Shown here piece by piece: positions 10,101 through 20,616 of a stretch of 43,078 nucleotides of DNA. The notes under the pieces are model-generated. The model made no database searches. It was given only the letters and a program-made list of their open reading frames with translations, and was not told the origin of the DNA. Made by a program: the position numbers and the translations under genes. Every line of letters starts with the position of its first letter. The stretch's first letter is position 1. The stretch is from NCBI GenBank assembly GCA_039881045.1, contig JAYWVB010000101.1:1-43078 (forward strand), written 5' to 3'. The stretch comes from Chaetomium olivaceum (Eukaryota; Ascomycota; Sordariomycetes; Sordariales; Chaetomiaceae).

Positions 10101-13100
10101 TGGGACCACGCCGTCAACTAGAGCTTTCAACTCTCTGCCGTAAAAGTGCTCATCATCCGCAAATTCGTCGAGCAGCTCATCGGCTCTGCTCTTGTTCGCT
10201 CTGCTCGGCCTGCGGTGAAGGCTATGTGACGACTTGATACTCTTCGAGCGTCTGGGAGCGACCAGCTGGCCGTCATCCGGTAACGAGAGGACCGATACAA
10301 GATCCGAATGCTTGGTGAGACGACGCTTGAGACCCGACTTCTGGCTCTTCCGTCTCGAAATATCGGCTGATTTCTGTCTCGAAATATCTGTTGATTTCGT
10401 GAACGCAGTCGTTTGGGTAACGGTAGTGTGAGAAACATCAGAGTGTGCGTCTGAGCTGATCGTGCTGCCGACCTCTTCCGACACGATTGTTGACAACTCA
10501 TGAACACCGGTTGTTGGGGGTTTCCTTCGTTGGGCTTCTTGGCTCGAAAGATCAGACGAAAGCATGGAATCGTAGGTGGATGAGTAGTAACCGGACGAGT
10601 AATCAGATACGGCAGGCCCCCTGCTCCGGATCGTGGACTCATAATCTTCTTCTTCATGGTCGCTCTCGTCATCAGTTTCGCAGCTGGGGTATACTGTGGG
10701 TGGGAGTTTATGTCCCACCGACTCGCCCCGGAAAGCTTCCTTCAGCAGTTCCCGGAATGGCTTCTTACCACCCGCTTTTGCTGGGGATGGAGCGGCCCTA
10801 GTTGCCCGTCTCCTCTTAAGCCCGGCCGATGAAGCAGGGGGGGACTTGGCCTTTTTGGGCGTCACATCGCTATCTTCTTCTCTTTGCGACTCTGAGTTGT
10901 CCTGAGAGACGGAGCTCTTCGAGAGAGCGGAGTCGACTGTCTCTCTGGATCGGTCCTCGGATGCCTGCCTCGAGGGCGGCCGCTTATGGCTCTCCAGCGC
11001 TGCCCCCGGTGATTCCGGGGTCGGTTTCCTGTCCTCGGCTGGCGCGTTTCGTGTGGGCTCCTTGGAGACTGGCAAGTTTTGTTTGGGTTCTTTGGAAGCT
11101 GGCACGTCTCGCGTGGGCTCCCTGGAGGCTGGTGCTTTGCGGGGAGGTTCTTGAGCGACTGAAGCCTTGCGGGCGGGTTCCTGAGAAACTGACGCCTTAC
11201 GAGAAGGCTCCTGGAGAACGGGCTCTTTGCGAGCAGGTTCCTTGGAGGCTGGCTCCTTGTGTTTGGGCTCTTGCGAAACTGGCGAACTGGCGCTGGGTTC
11301 CACGAATGGATCAACCGTGCCGTTCAGCCAAGATTCAATGCTCTGCGGTTTGTTGGTCGCAACGGGTCTCGGAGGCTCAGCCATCTCTTGAATGATGTCC
11401 TTGGCACCCGTTACAACCTTCTTAAACACCTTGGGCATCGCTTTGAAGCTCGGGTTCCGTTGTTGAACCTTGGGTCTTTTGGTGGTACTATTACGCGCAT
11501 CGGCACCGAGGGGTAGGTCAAGCTCGCTGAATGCCGAGTACCCAAACGGAATATCCGCAAGTGACTTGTTCCCCAAAACTGTCGGAGGTACCAAATCAGA
11601 CTCGCCATCGGAACCTGTTGGTGAAGGAATGTGGCGTGCAGTCTCAGACTCCGAGTGCCGATCCCCCGGAGGTTCCACGGTCCGCAGGATGGGACTGCGG
11701 CTTCGTCGCTTTGAGCGCCGTCGTCGAGGGGCCTTCTTCTTAACGGGTGTCTCAACCTCGGTCTCTGGGTCCTCGATGACTTCGATCACATCATCTGAAC
11801 TTGGGGACTGGGCGCGTTTTGCGCTTGGCGCTTTGCCGCTTCTCGCCGACGGAGCGGGCCCGGATGAAGCAGGGCGTGCAGGTGTGTCGTCGGCGGGCAC
11901 TTGGGGGCCTGGACGTACTCGAATGCCGTCAGCTGTGAGTGGACTGTCGATCGGCCGAACGCGGATCCCGTCGTCGGGTATGTTGGTCTCGATAGGCCGC
12001 ACCCGAATGCCATCATCAACGGGCTCCTTCTTTCGGACGGGAGGTATCCGGATTCCGTCTTCAGTGTCGGGTTTCGGCTTTCTTGGTTTCATCTTCATCG
12101 GTTTGACTCGGATGCCGTCATCGGCCGGGGGTTTTGACGTAGGTCTGAGCCCCGGGTCGGATGCGATTACACTTGGGGCGTCTTCCTCGACGGTCAACGT
12201 CGCCCCAGATTTCTTGTGATGATACTGTTTCACCTTGGCTGGCGGCGGTTCAGGCATTTCCACCCTCTGGGCCCAATCTTTGATTTTGTTCTGCACCGTC
12301 GGATTCTTCGCCGTTCGCTGCAAGAAATCCTTAGGTATCGGCATCGGGGCCGGAGCCGGGGCCGGCTCGGCCTTTGGTTTTGCCCCGCGGTTTCGAGGTG
12401 GGCTCCTTCCCTTCCTCTGCTTCATCCAGTTGTCATCACTGACAATCCTTTTTTTTGGCGCTAGCTTGACCACCACGGGAGGTTTGCTGGGCGATGTGCC
12501 CGAGGTGGCCGCGGCCGGCTTCCCTTGCTCTGTTTCGTCGCTACCCCCGCTATCCTGGTTCTCCTTATCCTCGGCCTTGTCGGAATTGGACTTCCTCCTT
12601 CTCGATTTATGCCGCATCTTGATGCGCAACCGGTCCGATTCCGTCACGCTCTCGGCAGGAACCTGGGCGGCAATCTCGGTTGGCACGCTCACGAGGTCCT
12701 CCGGTTGCGGTATCACACCCCCATGCTGCTTCATAGCAGCCACATTTCCCTTCTGCCATGCCTTCACCCGGTCTGTCACGCCTCCGGGTTGTTGGATCCT
12801 CCGCACAGCTGCCGCGCGCATCTCCTGGCGCAATTCCTCCCGTACGTTGGCCGCATCCGCGGCCATGCTCTTCCGTCGCTGCTTCATAGCCTCCCGCTGG
12901 GCAACAACGCGGGCGGGTGATTGACGGCCGAGGAAGAAGTCGCCCAGTAGGCTAGGCTCGACTTTTTTCTTGTTGCCCGAAGCATTGCCGGCGGTAGCTG
13001 GTGCGCTCTTCGGGGTAGCAGCAGCGGCGGGGGCCGAAGCCCGTTTATTCGTTGGTGTTGTCGCATTGGCATATTTGGCCGTCGGGTTGCGCTGTGGTGT

Positions 13101-13145
13101 TTCTGGATCTACTGTGGGTGGTTCGTCTGGTGTCGGCGGTGACAT
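7112..13145 (-). CDS. large disordered scaffold with DH-like and PH-like domains (two apparent frame breaks)
   Basis: Exon 1 (13145-9708) encodes 1146 residues. A 56-nt intron (9707-9652, GTGAGT, branch GCTAAC, TTTCAAG) follows. The coding signal then continues AAVAITETRDAERLL to about 9592, shifts one base, runs to about 9415, shifts again and continues to the stop at 7112, giving about 1990 residues. Residues 1-960 are basic, Ser/Pro-rich and disordered. They include two related helices (VTDRVKAWQK near 123 and VQNKIKDWAQ near 284), five DGIRVRP motifs and a 10-residue repeat. Residues about 985-1165 (FYGRELKALVDGVVPVLL onward) look like a degenerate Dbl-homology bundle. A PH-like domain spans the frame breaks, a second PH-like domain (YVGTVSYWSARKG) lies near 8390-7930, and a third beta-rich domain lies at the C-terminus (7540-7112). 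Signalling or cortical scaffolding is inferred, and no specific ortholog is recognised. ATG 13145 follows an in-frame upstream gap and opens a conserved-looking N-terminus. Confidence 0.75.
11040..11276 (-). repeat. 30-bp minisatellite coding for a 10-residue Ser/Lys-Glu-Pro repeat
   Basis: Residues about 624-702 of the large scaffold are built from units such as ASVSQEPARK, ASVAQEPPRK, APASREPTRD, VPASKEPKQN and LPVSKEPTRN. The invariant core is S-x-E-P with a basic residue two places later. The period is 10 residues, or 30 bp. Copy number is likely to vary between strains. Confidence 0.85.
11910..12122 (-). repeat. five copies of a DGIRVRP motif in the large scaffold
   Basis: At residues 342, 362, 377, 391 and 405 the protein reads DDGIRVKP, EDGIRIPP, DDGIRVRP, DDGIRVRP and ADGIRVRP. 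Spacings are 20, 15, 14 and 14 residues, and the linkers differ. The core is better kept than its linkers, which suggests a short binding motif and not simple satellite expansion. Confidence 0.85.
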
Positions 13146-15153
13146 GATTCTAGAAAAAGGAGAGGACGAGGGACCCGGTCAGCAACCTGCATTCCTCAAA
13201 GCCGATGGTGTACATCTGTAGCAAGTTGTGACATGACGATGAAATTCAAAAGTTTTTCTTGTTTGATCGAGGAAGAATCCACCGTCAAAGACCCCAAGCG
13301 GAGAGCGCAGCTGCCAATCGGGTGTAGATTGCCTAGACTCGGGGGCTGACGTTTTCGGGGAGAATCAACAAACAATAACCATGGAAACGGAACCAACCCA
13401 CCTCGCTCACCTCGGTGAACCGCATAACTGCCGACGATCTGCGCTCCAGATCGGATCTGTCCGCTCTCTGCCGGGGGTAGGATAATATCGATCCGAATTT
13501 CAATGAATTGAGATTGATCATGAACACACTACTGTCTTGAATTTGACAAAAAAAAGGAGGATGACGTTTGCAGAGGAAAGAAGTGAGAAGGCTTGCGGCA
13601 CTCTTGCCAAAAGCTTGAAATGGGTTGGCTCGACGGGCCGCTGCAGAAAGCTCCGCTGGAAGCAAGCATCCATAAGCTCTCCGCTGTGCAACACAGCCGA
13701 CCCGGAAAACCGTCAATGAGACCGAAGCGGTCTTCCTAGGGATTTTGCGCAGTCAGTTGGGGGAAAAGAATTCAAAACCCGCGCCGCATGTGCTTCTTGT
13801 CGAGAAAGAAAACCGAGTGAAACGGGCGCTTCCTCCCTCGAAAGACAGCGCCGCAAGCTTTCCCGCTGTTCCACCCAATGACGATAAACATTGGCCGCAG
13901 CAGCCATCGAAGGTAAACAAATCGAGGAGGGATGCCCCACCCCTGCCACACTTTTGCAGCTTCCTGCTTTCCTTGGCCCGAAGCCCACGATGCAGACAGC
14001 AGGGGAGTCCGGACCAATCACCGTAGAACGGGCAGCCCAGGCTTCCGCATCCAGCATGCAACAGCGGGGCAGGTGCGGCAACCACCAAGCTGTCAGCTGC
14101 GCAAGTCACCGACACCCCGAGAGAGCTCACAAGTGCGCATCGGCGCAGCCACTTCGGCTTTTGCGCATCGCGGTATTTGCAGGCCTGGGGTTGCAATTGC
14201 TTCCACTCGGGCGATCACACCGACGACCATATATGAAACATGGATGTCGACCGCACTTGAAAACAGCTCATGAGGCTGACTATACAGTATCTCGCAGTTT
14301 GGCTTTTCGATCTTTTCACCGCATCGAACTGACCCTGGAGCAATCCTAGCCATCTTCTCCACCGCCTGGCCAGACGTTTGACAGCGTGGCCCCTGACATC
14401 ATCACCGCCCGGATCTCGAGTGGAGATTCTCGGGAGCGGCACCGGGAACGGAACCCTGGCTGCGGAAAGGGCTCCACATGGGCGCGGGGGGGGATATATA
14501 TTTGTATGTATGAATGGTAGGCTTCGCCGCAAGGAGACAGACGGAGGCAGGTTTCAAAGGTTCCAGAACGATCGACTACATGTAGAGGGAGAGATACTTG
14601 TATTCATTATACCGAACTTTGCAAGTTTTTCTGGCAGCAAACCCGGCCATATAACGGTGTAGCTTGATCCGAGTATATCACCAACAGCAAGGACAGCACG
14701 TCTTCCATGCAGGACATCCCAGTGCATGCAGGCACTTAGCAAGGGGTTCATGACAACAACTGGCCAAATACGGCAGATAGGTCTTAAGATGCACAACACA
14801 GAGCAAGGCCAAAAGACTTTCATCCGATTTTCGGTTTGGCCAGACACAACGACGCTCTTCGATACTGGGTCTGATCTCGTATTGAATTGATCGTCAGTCG
14901 ACCATGCCTATAATGCTACCACAAGTGCAACAAAGCGGGACAGGAACCAAGTTTTGTCAAGTACCAGACTTGATATAGATTTCCTGTTGCAGATGCCCTC
15001 CTGAACTTGATACCAAACTACCTAACCATTACCCAGTTGCCCAAGCCATCCAAGTAACCACCCGAACAAAAAGATAGAAGACCAGACTACCGCCCGCCCC
15101 AACGCCGTGTTATTTATGCAAAGCCCCAAACCCAAAATGCAATCCACCCCGGT

Positions 15154-15191
<38 letters not shown>

Positions 15192-15212
15192 AGTTAATGC
15201 GCCCCATCTAAA
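13146..15212. other. intergenic region, promoter side of the DH/PH gene
   Basis: Contains 5' flanking sequence of the gene starting at 13145 and 3' flanking sequence of the gene ending at 15213. ORFs at 13745-14350 overlap on both strands, are rich in Cys, Ser and Arg, and have no domain, so they are not called. A GATATATATTT element lies near 14492-14503. A (ATG)n microsatellite is listed separately. Confidence 0.5.
15154..15190 (+). repeat. (ATG)12 microsatellite just after a stop codon
   Basis: Twelve ATG units end 23 bp downstream (on the minus strand) of the stop of the 15213-16064 gene, so they probably lie in its 3' untranslated region, read as CAT on the mRNA. Confidence 0.9.
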
Positions 15213-16064
15213 TTAATACGTGGCTCCGCGATCATCCACAGCAACAGCAGGCAGCACGAAACGCACCCTCTTCTTCGGTTTCGCAGCCGGAATATCTATC
15301 GGGCTCGTGTTCCCTCTAGCCCCGGCGTCCTCCTCCAGAAAGCTTCCGTCTCCGACCTCGCTGTGCAGCTCTGCCTCGGGCTCCTCCTCAATCGCCCAAA
15401 CGTCTGGGCTCGGCTCGCGCCACGCGTGCGGCGAGAGGCGGGCCGGCGCGGCGCGGGACCGTCTCCCAGCAGTCGGGGCCGTGAAGGATTGTTGTGGGCC
15501 GCCGACCGCACGCGACGTCGCACGGCCCCGGCTTGATGTGCGCGGCGGTGGGGCCAGGCTGTCCTGGTGGCCGAAGTCTTGCTTGGGGTGGTGGACCTTG
15601 AACTTGTCCTTGAGACGGCGGGGCAGGCTCATTGAGGAACTGGTGCGGCTCGGCGGCCAGGAGCTCTCCATGTAGTCGTACTGTTCGTGCTCGTCCGGTG
15701 TCGTCCCCGATAAGTCGTAGTCTAAGTCGGGGGTGGCTGGTGATCGTGGCGGTGTTGGCGGCCGAGGAGGTGACCGGCTAAGGCCCTCGAGGCTTGATGG
15801 GCTAACGCTCCTGATGATTGGCGATGGGTGTTTGGCATCCTCGATCCCGGCATCAAACTCCATATCGAAGTCCATGCCATCATCGCCGGAGCATGAGTAA
15901 GGAGCAGGGGTCAGGAAATACATGAGGGGATCCTCGTCCATGTTGGATAGGTTGAGGTCCTCAATCTCCCCATCGTCTCGTTCGATACTAGGTTGGAGGA
16001 ACATTGGGTTGGATAGCCACGAGTCCCGTGGTGGGTGCTGTGCGGAGGACCTGGAGGCGGGCAT
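15213..16064 (-). CDS. acidic disordered protein with C-terminal KKRVRF motif
   Basis: A single-exon frame of 283 residues. A longer frame reaches 16184, but its extra 40 residues are hydrophobic and unlike the rest, so the ATG at 16064 (MPASRSSAQ) is preferred. The protein has an acidic N-terminal third (ERDDGEIEDLNLSNMDEDP, then DDGMDFDMEFDAGIED), Pro/Ser-rich stretches with many SP and TP sites (PPRPPTPPRSPATP), a basic middle (SLPRRLKDKFKVHH), and a C-terminal KPKKRVRFVLP at about residues 262-272. KKRVRF fits the RVxF consensus used by regulatory subunits to dock on protein phosphatase 1. No folded domain or membrane segment is visible. I do not recognise the family. A PP1-binding or nuclear regulatory protein is an inference from the motif alone. 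Confidence 0.7.
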   Translation of the reverse strand: MPASRSSAQHPPRDSWLSNPMFLQPSIERDDGEIEDLNLSNMDEDPLMYFLTPAPYSCSGDDGMDFDMEFDAGIEDAKHPSPIIRSVSPSSLEGLSRSPPRPPTPPRSPATPDLDYDLSGTTPDEHEQYDYMESSWPPSRTSSSMSLPRRLKDKFKVHHPKQDFGHQDSLAPPPRTSSRGRATSRAVGGPQQSFTAPTAGRRSRAAPARLSPHAWREPSPDVWAIEEEPEAELHSEVGDGSFLEEDAGARGNTSPIDIPAAKPKKRVRFVLPAVAVDDRGATY

Positions 16065-17710
16065 GCTGTGGGTTTCCAGACGAGAAATATAAAGGCAGAT
16101 AGACACCTGAGTGATGAAGGGTGTCGGGGTGAAAACACCGAAAATGAGGCCGCTCAATGATACACGGAGGAAGACAACCGTCACCGGCCTCGCCGGCTCA
16201 GAAATGCCCTGTCAGAAACGACTGTTGAGGGCTATGATATTGGGCATCCACTAATGCGGTGGAACATGAGCAGACAGAAAGCGAAGAGGGGAGGGCAAGT
16301 GGACAGCTGAGGACGGACATGCCGCGCAGATATGTAGTGAACTCGGAAACCATGCACACACTGTTGCTGATGCTAGCTCCCCACCACCAACCTTCAAGGA
16401 CGGCTGGCACGGTCACCTTTCCAGGCAAGTCACCGGTCAACAAAGGTGACAAGTCTGAATTTCGCGGGGCAATAAATGGCGCCCTCCCTCCAACTTGCGG
16501 CTGTGGGTGTGGGTGTGGACCGACGGTGATGGTACGCTGGTGTGCCCCCGCGCCCCGGGTGTGAGGACGTTTCCAAGGACAGGAATGAAAGCGAGCATCA
16601 CGGGCAGTTAAAGGGGGGTAATGTGTCTGAAAATACTTGCAAAAAGAGGAGCGACACCAAGAAAGGCCCGGCAAAGTCGGAGTCGATTACGAGTCTCTTG
16701 GAATTCTGACTTCAGAATGCCGCCTTCTGACTCGACGCGTGACAAGGCCAGCAGGCTGAGCTGAGACCAGACCGAGAGTGGAAACCACCAACTCCGACAT
16801 CTGACTGTCCTCCGCCCCATTAGGAATGAGTGGCCGCTACCGAAGCAGTCGATATCTGGCCGGATTCTCATCCATGTGTGTCGATGAGTATCGAGGAGGG
16901 TCGATGTGTGTTGATAGCTGAGCTCGCTGAACTAAAAAGAAGTGCGGCTCGTGGGTGGAGGGTGAGGTTGGGTTGTGGTTTGGCGATCTTCAGAGAAACG
17001 GCCCAGTCATTTTGCTCGAGAAAACAAGAGCACTCACGACGTACCTGCATGGTGTGCCGCCAAGTCCGTGAGCGGCAGATGACCAGGCTGCCGACACCCT
17101 CTCCCCAGAATGATTCACATCGCAGATCGAGCGAGTGAAGAGGAATCCCGAAAAAGATGCGAGGCGATCGTGGCTATCAACGAGTCGGGGAACTTCCAGG
17201 TCGTCGAACGCGATCCTGACTTTTCGAGAAGCAAGAGCGGGCAAACTTGCAGGGGCTGCTGCAAGCACTTCACGCGCTGCAAGGCAACCGCGTAACTCAC
17301 GAGTGTGCCTAGTTACGAGTTAGTCACCAAATTTTCCTTGCTTGGGCCTTTAGGCTTCCCCGCCTGCTCGCGCGTGTCAGGGATTGTTGACGAGTGGCGC
17401 GTCTCGCGCGAACGCAAAACGAGTTAAGCCATTGCGTGTTACGAAACGCGGGATGCCGAATGTGGAAATTTCGACTTTTTCTTTTGTCAGAGTTTGGGGG
17501 TCATGGTCAAATGACGGTGCATGTGAGCCGAACCCGAGTCTCTCCGATGCAGAACCCTTGCTTATGACGTAGTCGTTATTGAGGCTTCGTTAGGTGCCAA
17601 GCCTTGCTCAACACCAAGAGGTTTCTTCCACTTGGAGTTCTTTGTGCCACAGCTATCACCTTAACTCGGACCACAGTCGTTGAAGGATGAGATGGCGTAT
17701 CGATAAGTCT
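16065..17710. other. intergenic region without a supported gene
   Basis: This is the upstream side of the minus-strand gene starting at 16064. There is a GT-rich run (GTGGGT units) near 16502-16520. ORFs are short and overlap on both strands. Nothing in it is recognisable. Confidence 0.5.
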
Positions 17711-18054
17711 TCACCGCCGGATCCCGGCGTCATGACCGCCTTGACGAGCAGCTTGCCGGAGGGCACCTAGGATTCGAAACTCGGCGCTGATGTACTCGCT
17801 CAATGACGGCGTGTGCCCAGAATAATACACCGGGCGAGAAAGTTCTCTATACTTTTGATACCCTTTGTTACAGAGGGTCTTATACCAGCCGGCGCCGGAT
17901 TCGCTCTCCCAGATAACCGCAATCTCTCGCGTCACTTCGTCGCTCACACCACTCATCCCACCTCGTGGGTCTCATTTCAGTGTCTCGCGAGCATTGTGAT
18001 GTCGAAGCGATGCCCTGCCCATGTACCCCTCGAGATATTGGCCGTGTCGCTCAT
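17711..18054 (-). pseudogene. broken small ORF of unknown family (two apparent frame breaks)
   Basis: On the minus strand an ATG at 18054 opens MSDTANISRGTWAGHRFDIT and reaches a stop after LARH near 17980. Coding-like sequence resumes in a second frame (EMRPTRWDEW) and then in a third from about 17950 (SDEVTREIAVIWESESGAGW). The third frame runs to the stop at 17711 with RELSRPVYYSGHTPSLSEYI followed by a charged helical end. Codon choice in the last segment looks genuinely coding. Read together the pieces make a protein of about 112 residues. Either the gene is decaying or the assembly has two indels within about 60 bp. I do not recognise the family, and no restored sequence is claimed. Confidence 0.45.
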
Positions 18055-18865
18055 ACTAGTAAATTGGGAGGAAGCGTAGAAAAAGTGACGGGGTGGTGGT
18101 TGATGATGGAGTGGTTGTAGGTGTCGGCCCTGTTATCGCCGTCTTTGGTTTTTGCTTGTGGCGTTGTGAGGAGGTGTTGACTTCGCTTTACGGTTCGGGC
18201 GCTCCTTCACCACATCCATGTCCTTAGCCGCGCCGTACGAGGCTACTTGGTTGCTAATACGGCGGCCATTTTGGGTCTGTGCCGGCGTAGAGGAAACTGT
18301 CTCGGGGGGATTCTGCGGCCGAACAGGGACGGCGAGGAGGCGTACGAGCTTCATAGCTGACCCAAAAGAGCAGCTCTCCAAGCTTGCCTCCCCAAGCCAA
18401 TGTTTCTTAGCTCGAGGGGTCGCAAGGTAAAAGGTTTGCCCCATCAGAAAAGCGTACCTCACCGGAAGTTGATAGATCGAGGCCAAACGCGGGTGCGTAA
18501 GGGTTCCAAGATTATCAAAGACCCGACGGTGGCATGCTGTTTTTGTCGCGGAAGGCAGGCCCCACTTTTCGCACCCTTCCAGTTTCCAGGTTGTTTCCAG
18601 GCTAGGCACAGTGGGAAGCTTCATTGCGATACAAGATACTCAAGATACTCTAAGGACTCATACATACGTATTGACTCGCCCGTGTTACAACTGGCTGGCT
18701 TCTTGTACCCACCTCAACCCCCAACAGAACTTTGCCTCGAGGATCTACTCGCTGTCGCCCCGTGGGCCTCTCTCGATAGACGCATCAACATCGTCCTGAT
18801 ATCAATTCGCTAACCGCACGCCTTGCCCGATAACGCTGGCGTGTTCCACGCCACAGGCAGCAGCC
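18055..18865. other. upstream region of the EEP-family gene
   Basis: Holds the 5' flank of the plus-strand enzyme gene at 18866. On the minus strand a frame of 73 codons from 18354 to 18133 (starting MKLVRLLAVPVRP) has fair codon use but no domain, and is left uncalled. A short direct repeat AAGATACTC occurs twice near 18632-18650. Confidence 0.45.
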
Positions 18866-19741
18866 ATGACCACCCCGAATTTCACATCACTTCTCATTCG
18901 CCTTGTCACCTTGAACATTCGGTATGACACCAAGCATCCCGGCCCGGGTGAAGAGTCATGGTCGGTCCGCTGCCCGAGGCTGTGTACACAGTTGAGATTC
19001 ATTACCTCCGGGCAAGAGTCGCCATTTATCTGTCTCCAGGAAGTCCTGCATTCTCAACTCACCGATATCCAAGACCGTCTGGGTCCTTCTTGGGGGCGTA
19101 TCGGTCAGGGGCGGAAGGACGGGAAGAAGGCCGGGGAGTACTCGCCGATATTCTTTCGTGCAGATCACTGGGAGTGCGATCGCAATAGGACATGCTGGCT
19201 GTCTCCGACGCCAGAAGTGCCATCGAAAGGATGGGATGCTGCTCTGGAGCGGGTCGTCACTATGGGCTCCTTCCGCCACAGGAGCACTGGGGCAGTCGTG
19301 ACGGTCATGAACACCCACTTCGATCACAAGGGAGAAGTTGCCCGCGAAGAAAGCGCCCGCGTTCTCCTTGATCTTGCCAGGACTTGGCCCGGAGAGTGTG
19401 TCCCTGGGCTGTCGACTCCCGTGTTCCTCGGTGGCGATTTCAACAGCACCCCGACTGGGCGAGCATACAAGGTGCTAACCGAACCGGGCATAGGGATGAG
19501 AGATATCTTTACTATCTTGCCGGCAGATGCAAAGTACGGACACAGGGAGATAACTTTCACCTCGTTTGACGATTCAAACGAGCATCCGGCAAGGATCGAT
19601 TTCCTTTTTGTACGAGACTTGGGCGGCCTTCGTTTTTTGAGCTTCGGCATCCTTTCCAACAAGTTCGATGATGGGGTTTACCTCTCAGACCATCGGCCCG
19701 TGGTCGCAGATGTCGAGGTCTCAGTTCAGGCGACCATGTGA
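18866..19741 (+). CDS. endonuclease/exonuclease/phosphatase (EEP) family protein
   Basis: Intronless, 291 residues, close to the usual single-domain length. The family motifs appear in order. VTLNIRYDT (residues 14-22) holds the first Asn. ICLQEV (55-60) has the metal-binding Glu 59. NTHFDH (149-154) is followed by GGDFNSTP (189-196) with the catalytic Asp and Asn. IDFLFV (244-249) and SDHRPV (274-279) supply the final Asp-His pair. The catalytic set therefore looks complete. Members cleave phosphodiester bonds in nucleic acids, sphingolipids, inositol phosphates or other substrates using a divalent metal, and the substrate cannot be assigned here. There is no signal peptide or membrane segment, so an intracellular protein is likely. 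The ATG at 18866 starts just before the first beta strand, which supports it. Confidence 0.9.
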   Translation: MTTPNFTSLLIRLVTLNIRYDTKHPGPGEESWSVRCPRLCTQLRFITSGQESPFICLQEVLHSQLTDIQDRLGPSWGRIGQGRKDGKKAGEYSPIFFRADHWECDRNRTCWLSPTPEVPSKGWDAALERVVTMGSFRHRSTGAVVTVMNTHFDHKGEVAREESARVLLDLARTWPGECVPGLSTPVFLGGDFNSTPTGRAYKVLTEPGIGMRDIFTILPADAKYGHREITFTSFDDSNEHPARIDFLFVRDLGGLRFLSFGILSNKFDDGVYLSDHRPVVADVEVSVQATM

Positions 19742-20616
19742 TGGCCAGAAGTGTGGGCTCCCGCTCCATACCCCCTTTATGTACACCAATATCGGCACGA
19801 CTGTGGAGATACTTGCCAATCTATTAGCAAGCGCTTCAGGGAAGCTCCTTTGGCACTTCAAATCAGGCATTTGCTTCACGCAACACCGTTGACGGCTCGT
19901 ATCGTCCCAGGCCAGGTTGCAGTTTCCACCAGGCTGCCATCTGATAGTTGGAACGCTTGTGAGAACTGAGCCCCAACTGATATGCATCGGTAATTATTCC
20001 CAGCAACTGAACACAACGGTAACCGCTACGGGAGGTCACCAGTGTTCGGAATATTCGGGTTTGTGTGGCAGCTCAACTCAGAAGACCAGTGTACCGACGG
20101 ACGAGTGCCCTCATCATGGCCATCATCAACGGGCTCGCCCGTCAACTGTCACGAAGGTTCAAGAAGGCGTTGTGTTACCTGATGCACGATATAGTGCGTG
20201 CAGACGACTATGGCAGTACGGAAAGAGCGGTGTGGATGGACATCATGAGATCGTTGCGCTTCCCATAACGACTGGAAGCCTCATGCGGTTAACCTAGGAA
20301 GGTATCGCGAAAGGAAGCGAGTCATTTCGCGGGCTTGTCCCACGCAAGTAAAGCCAGGTCCACGAAATGATAGCCACCCCAGGATAAGAAGAGCCCAAAG
20401 CAGATCAAGTCTGGCAATCGTGGTTCGACTTCCCAACATGTCCGCGACTCTGTGGTGACACCCGGCCGGCAGTCTCCCGGAACATCCCTGCTCTCCCCTC
20501 ACGTAGCGGCATCACGGGATCAGCTTTAACTTGCGCCAGTTTCCGTGCAGCAAAGTGATCCCGCGTGGGAGTGCGTCCGGATGCGGAGATTCTACGCCAA
20601 ACCAACTCGGGTCTAG

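Noticed and set aside
13753..14196. 147-codon Cys/Ser-rich minus frame
   Set aside because: It overlaps plus frames of similar length and shows no signal peptide or regular cysteine spacing that would suggest a secreted protein.
15993..16184. Upstream in-frame start for the 15213-16064 protein
   Set aside because: The added 40 residues are hydrophobic and unlike the rest of the protein. The internal ATG opens the acidic, disordered character directly.
17711..17830. B-box-like GTTTCGAATCC with GGGCAC/GTGCCC arms on the minus strand, suggesting a tRNA
   Set aside because: The arms are only about 45 nt apart, too close for a tRNA, and the segment reads as good coding sequence.
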